Of a DNA stretch of 19,219 bases, positions 18,793 to 19,219 are shown piece by piece. The stretch spans positions 1 through 19,219 of the forward strand of contig WQSV01000008.1 in NCBI GenBank assembly GCA_009787685.1, read 5' to 3'. Source of the stretch: Bacillota bacterium (GTDB lineage Bacteria; Bacillota; Clostridia; Christensenellales; Pumilibacteraceae). The first letter of the stretch is position 1. Each line of letters starts with the position of its first letter. The position numbers and the translations under genes were made by a program. A model generated the notes under the pieces. That model saw only the letters and a list, made by a program, of their open reading frames with translations, ran no database searches and was not told the origin of the DNA.

Positions 18793-19219
18793 ATGCTAAC
18801 TCAAAAAAACTTGTTTAGAAAATTAATTGTTTGCACTGTTGCAGTTTTGCTTGTTTTCGGTGCATTGTTTTCGACTGGTGTGTTCCTTGGTCAAACGACC
18901 TTTGCTCGTTCGCCCGACGTTCAGCCACCAAGAGAATTCGTCACAACTCGTTTGGCGCTTGCAAACGGTGATTTTTCTCAATACAGCGGTATTTTTCCTT
19001 CTTCGCCAACAGGCTGGACGGAGAGTGTTGCACCAATTCAAGGCATGACGAGAGGTGCTACTGTCGCAGGGGTTTTAAATCCAGAGACATTCAACACGGA
19101 AAGCAACATTAGAGCTGCGAGACTAGATGTTCATGATGAATTTAATCCGTCTCGTGGTGGGGTCACTGTTCCACAAACTCCATTCGGGCCGGGAGCTGGA
19201 AATTTTTCAAACACTACTC
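18793..19219 (+). CDS. Secreted or surface protein, N-terminal part (runs off the window)
   Basis: The frame is open from ATG 18793 to the window end (142 codons). The N-terminus is a clear signal peptide: MLTQKNLFRKLIV, hydrophobic CTVAVLLVFGALFSTGVFLG, then a likely cleavage after TTFA. The mature part (RSPDVQPPREFVTTRLALANGDFSQYSG) is Pro, Ser, Thr and Gly rich and resembles the start of large exported surface proteins, with YSGIFPSSPTGWTES and ARLDVHDEFNPS. No catalytic domain is visible in what is present. The strong promoter and structured leader suggest abundant, regulated expression. The family is not recognised. Confidence 0.8.
   Translation, partial: MLTQKNLFRKLIVCTVAVLLVFGALFSTGVFLGQTTFARSPDVQPPREFVTTRLALANGDFSQYSGIFPSSPTGWTESVAPIQGMTRGATVAGVLNPETFNTESNIRAARLDVHDEFNPSRGGVTVPQTPFGPGAGNFSNTT

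Overview
The window looks like chromosomal DNA from a low-GC, endospore-forming Clostridia-type Firmicute, probably uncultured. The evidence is a germination/spore protease gene (gpr) divergent from rpsT, an rpmG-secE-nusG cluster, an SbcD/YhaO-SbcC/YhaN pair, a Clostridia-type zinc-ribbon gene and a DUF5685-like/J-domain pair. This placement is inferred from gene content and composition; no 16S gene is present.

Layout. Positions 180-1336 (minus strand) hold rpmG-secE-nusG, with rplK presumably just off the left edge. Positions 1564-4841 (minus) hold trpS, a DUF5685-like gene, a J-domain-like gene with a Cys-rich tail and a multi-TM protein. Positions 5200-6128 (minus) hold a zinc-ribbon protein and rpsT, whose product has an unusually long charged tail; gpr diverges from rpsT at 6234-7145. 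A decayed BspA-type leucine-rich-repeat fragment lies at 7197-7515. Positions 7787-10765 (plus) hold the SbcD/YhaO-like nuclease and a short YhaN-like ATPase. A Lys/Thr-rich small protein follows (10954-11289). Positions 11561-15102 (minus) hold a fused ABC exporter and a two-TM protein. A Na/Pi cotransporter (15507-17369) diverges from them. Next comes a divergent pair of half-length TauE/SafE proteins (17621-18566). The window ends inside a secreted surface protein gene (18793 onward).

The least ordinary feature is between the genes. Many intergenic gaps, including gaps inside operons, carry imperfect inverted repeats whose arms are built from 7-nt units (for example TGAAGTT, YATTGAA, AATGCAC). 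The arm heptamers differ from locus to locus, but several loops share a core of the form GATAAAA...TTgACAACA. I count about seven good two-armed copies, two to three one-armed copies and some weak ones in 19 kb. Several genes directly downstream of a copy have no visible Shine-Dalgarno sequence, as though the element displaced it.

The promoters also show patterns. Several sigma-A-like promoters share an extended -35 of the form CGCTTGcaa. The -10 boxes of trpS and the sbcD-like gene lie so close to the start codon that their mRNAs should be leaderless. Two promoters (rpmG operon and Na/Pi cotransporter) are followed at about +1 by a terminator-like hairpin with a U-tract. No mobile element, CRISPR array, tRNA or rRNA was recognised.
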